From positions 1 through 7,523 of the forward strand of contig JAGBWT010000170.1 of the NCBI GenBank assembly GCA_017629615.1: a DNA stretch of 7,523 nt, read 5' to 3'. The stretch is from Alistipes sp. (GTDB lineage: Bacteria > Bacteroidota > Bacteroidia > Bacteroidales > Rikenellaceae). The notes below the pieces were generated by a model. The model was not told the DNA's origin. It did not search any database and saw only the letters and a program-made list of their open reading frames with translations. The position numbers were made by a program, and so were the translations under genes. Shown here one piece after another: positions 5,591-7,523 of the stretch (positions are counted from its first letter, which is position 1; the number at the start of each line of letters is the position of its first letter).

Positions 5591-7523
5591 ATGAACAGAC
5601 AGAGATTTAATCGATTAAACAACATAACAGGCTGGGTGGTCTTTGCCATAGCCGCAACGGTCTATCTGCTGACGATGGAGCGTTCGTCGAGCCTTTGGGA
5701 CTGCTCGGAGTTTGTTGCAACCTCCTATAAACTCGAAGTGGGTCACCCACCGGGAGCGCCGCTATTTATGCTCTTGGCGCGTATTGCAACGCTCTTTGCT
5801 CCGTCGCCATACTATGTGCCACATATGGTTAATGCGATGAATGCGTTGGCAAGTGCCTTCTGTATTCTGTTTCTGTTTTGGACCATTACCCATATTGCCC
5901 GCCGTCTCTATACGCGAGGCGATAAGTTGCTGACCTCGTCGCAGGCCCTTGCTGTGTTGGGTGCGGGCGCTGTTGGCGCTTTGGCCTATACCTTTACCGA
6001 TACCTTCTGGTTCTCGGCTGTCGAGGGTGAGGTCTATGCCCTCTCGTCGATGTTTACGGCGTTGGTCGTATGGCTGATGTTGCGTTGGGAGGAGCAGGCC
6101 GACGAGCCTCACGCAATGCGCTGGATTGTGCTGATTGCCTATCTGATGGGTCTGTCGATAGGTGTCCATATCCTCAACTTGCTGACTATTCCGGCTCTGG
6201 TATTTATCTACTACTTCCGCCGATACAGCAAAGTGTCGTTGAAGGGTGTCGCGGTCGTGACGCTGCTTGCGGGTGCGATTCTGCTCGTTATCAACGGCAT
6301 TATCATTCCATATACGGTCTATCTCGGAATGTTGGTCGATGTATTCTTTGTCAATACACTCTCGCTGCCTGTCAATTCGGGCATCGTGACATTCGTGTTG
6401 CTGATGTTCGGTCTGTTGGGTGGAGTTGTCTACTTTACCCACAAACGAGGCTATCGTATCGCCAACCTTATCGCTGTGTGCGTGACGATGGTGATGCTTG
6501 GCTTCTCGTCCTACGCCTCGGTGACTATTCGTGCTGCGGTCAATCCGCCGATGAATAGCAACAATCCCGATAATCCGGCTGCGCTGTTGTCGGTTCTCAA
6601 TCGCGACCAATATGGCAACCGCCCGTTGCTCTATGGTCCGAGCTACGCCTCGCCAATCGAGGGTTATACCGAAAAGTCGTTCTATAACTACAATCCGACG
6701 ACGGGCCAATACAACCGTCTCTCTACGGTCGATGACTATACCTACCCATCGCAGTTTATGTACCTCTTCCCTCGTATGTGGAACTACTTGAAGAGTGAGC
6801 GCGACTATAAGCCGTGGGCGGCATACCGTACAAAGATGGACTTCGTTCGCGACGAGGAGGGTAATATCCTGCGCGATGAGTCGGGTAAGCCGTTGCGTCA
6901 CGAGGTGGCCGATTTTGGCCGTAGGGTGACATATCACGACGGTACGGAGTCGAGAGTGATTGTTGAGCCGACGGCAATGGAGAATTTGCACTATTTCTTC
7001 TCCTATCAGCTCAACTATATGTATTGGCGTTACTTCTTGTGGAACTTTGTCGGCCGACAAGACGATATTCAGGCTACCGATGTGACGATAACTAACGGAA
7101 ATTGGCTCTCGGGTATCGACTTTGTGGACGAGATGTACCTCGGTCCGCAGGAGAATCTTCCTCGCGAGATGGAGAGCAATCGCGCCCGCAACAAATACTA
7201 CTTCCTGCCATTTATTTTGGGTCTGTTGGGCCTAATCTATCAGCTCAATCGCGACCAGCGCAACTTTACGGTTGTGATGTGGTTGTTTGTGATGATGGGT
7301 GTTGCGTTGGTTGTCTACTTCAACTCCTCGCCAGGCGAGGTGCGTGAGCGCGACTATGTCTATGCAGGTTCGTTCTACGCCTTCTCGATATGGATAGGCC
7401 TTGGCGTGTTGGCTCTCTATGGTGCGTTGAAGCAAGTGCTGGGTCGAGAGTCGATAGCACCGGCTTTGGCGGCAACGTTGCTCGGAGCAGCCGTTCCGGG
7501 TATCCTCTGTGCCGAGAATTGGG
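5591..7523 (+). CDS. DUF2723 / GT117-family multi-spanning membrane protein, probable lipid-linked glycosyltransferase (C-terminus beyond window)
   Basis: At least 644 residues are present; the family usually runs to about 1000 or more, so roughly a third is missing on the right. The protein resembles protein O-mannosyltransferase-type (GT-C) enzymes of the inner membrane and carries the family's marks: first membrane segment at about 13-29, then LWDCSEF at 35-41 with acidic D37 and E40 in the first external loop, and GHPPGAPLF at 51-59. FTDTFWFSAVEGEVYALSS follows at 135-153, NPPMNSNNPDNP at 318-329 with LLSVLNRDQYGNRPLLYG just after, and GEVRERDYVYAGSFYAF at 582-598 with IWIGLGV. Many hydrophobic helices lie between 80 and 310 and again after 538, with a large hydrophilic stretch at about 312-535. 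NCBI-style naming calls this glycosyltransferase family 117; donor and acceptor are not established by the sequence. It has its own promoter. ATG 5591 is the first Met, fits the family start and follows an A/T-rich leader. Confidence 0.88.
   Translation, partial: MNRQRFNRLNNITGWVVFAIAATVYLLTMERSSSLWDCSEFVATSYKLEVGHPPGAPLFMLLARIATLFAPSPYYVPHMVNAMNALASAFCILFLFWTITHIARRLYTRGDKLLTSSQALAVLGAGAVGALAYTFTDTFWFSAVEGEVYALSSMFTALVVWLMLRWEEQADEPHAMRWIVLIAYLMGLSIGVHILNLLTIPALVFIYYFRRYSKVSLKGVAVVTLLAGAILLVINGIIIPYTVYLGMLVDVFFVNTLSLPVNSGIVTFVLLMFGLLGGVVYFTHKRGYRIANLIAVCVTMVMLGFSSYASVTIRAAVNPPMNSNNPDNPAALLSVLNRDQYGNRPLLYGPSYASPIEGYTEKSFYNYNPTTGQYNRLSTVDDYTYPSQFMYLFPRMWNYLKSERDYKPWAAYRTKMDFVRDEEGNILRDESGKPLRHEVADFGRRVTYHDGTESRVIVEPTAMENLHYFFSYQLNYMYWRYFLWNFVGRQDDIQATDVTITNGNWLSGIDFVDEMYLGPQENLPREMESNRARNKYYFLPFILGLLGLIYQLNRDQRNFTVVMWLFVMMGVALVVYFNSSPGEVRERDYVYAGSFYAFSIWIGLGVLALYGALKQVLGRESIAPALAATLLGAAVPGILCAENW

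Noticed and set aside
5762..7060. 432-codon open frame on the minus strand inside the GT117 gene
   Set aside because: Codon-aligned shadow of a clear family member; its product is rich in His, Arg and Gln with no recognisable domain, and it ends at a sense CTA Leu codon.

Overview
The window reads as ordinary chromosomal sequence from a Bacteroidales bacterium. Several things point there. The window holds a Bacteroidota-type putative porin and a DUF2723/GT117 membrane protein, two families typical of that phylum. Its promoters have a TAnnTTTG -7 element, there are no clear Shine-Dalgarno sequences, and leaders are A-rich. Codon use is fairly G+C-rich, with heavy TCG and little TTA/CTA/TCA, which would suit an Alistipes-like (Rikenellaceae) genome better than Bacteroides. 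The genus is an inference.

Layout. The left quarter is read leftward: manC (GDP-mannose synthesis, 656-1735) followed by murF (last cytoplasmic step of the peptidoglycan monomer, start at 596, running off the left edge). They are separated by a 59-bp gap that carries four 7-bp A/T repeats directly against an apparent TTG start of murF. A short divergent promoter region (about 1736-1822) follows, with two back-to-back -7 boxes. To the right, pssA (phosphatidylserine synthase), a 729-residue putative outer-membrane porin and a membrane-anchored lytic transglycosylase sit in tight succession (9 and 32 bp gaps) and probably form one operon. A 124-bp gap with its own -7 box then precedes a large multi-spanning DUF2723/GT117 protein (5591 onward) that runs off the right edge. 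I see no RNA gene, mobile element, CRISPR array or sign of recent transfer.

How the genes fit together. All six serve the cell envelope: cell-wall precursor (MurF), activated mannose for glycans (ManC), phospholipid head group (PssA), outer-membrane channel (porin), cell-wall cleavage (lytic transglycosylase) and probable glycan transfer from a lipid carrier (GT117). Co-expression of inner-membrane lipid synthesis, an outer-membrane protein and a wall-cutting enzyme is plausible for envelope growth, but the link is by proximity only.

I did not find a convincing undescribed system. The points most worth a second look are the TTG start of murF beside a 7-bp tandem repeat, the overlapping divergent promoters, the in-frame single-TAG junction between pssA and the porin gene, and the partial GT117 protein near a GDP-mannose gene.
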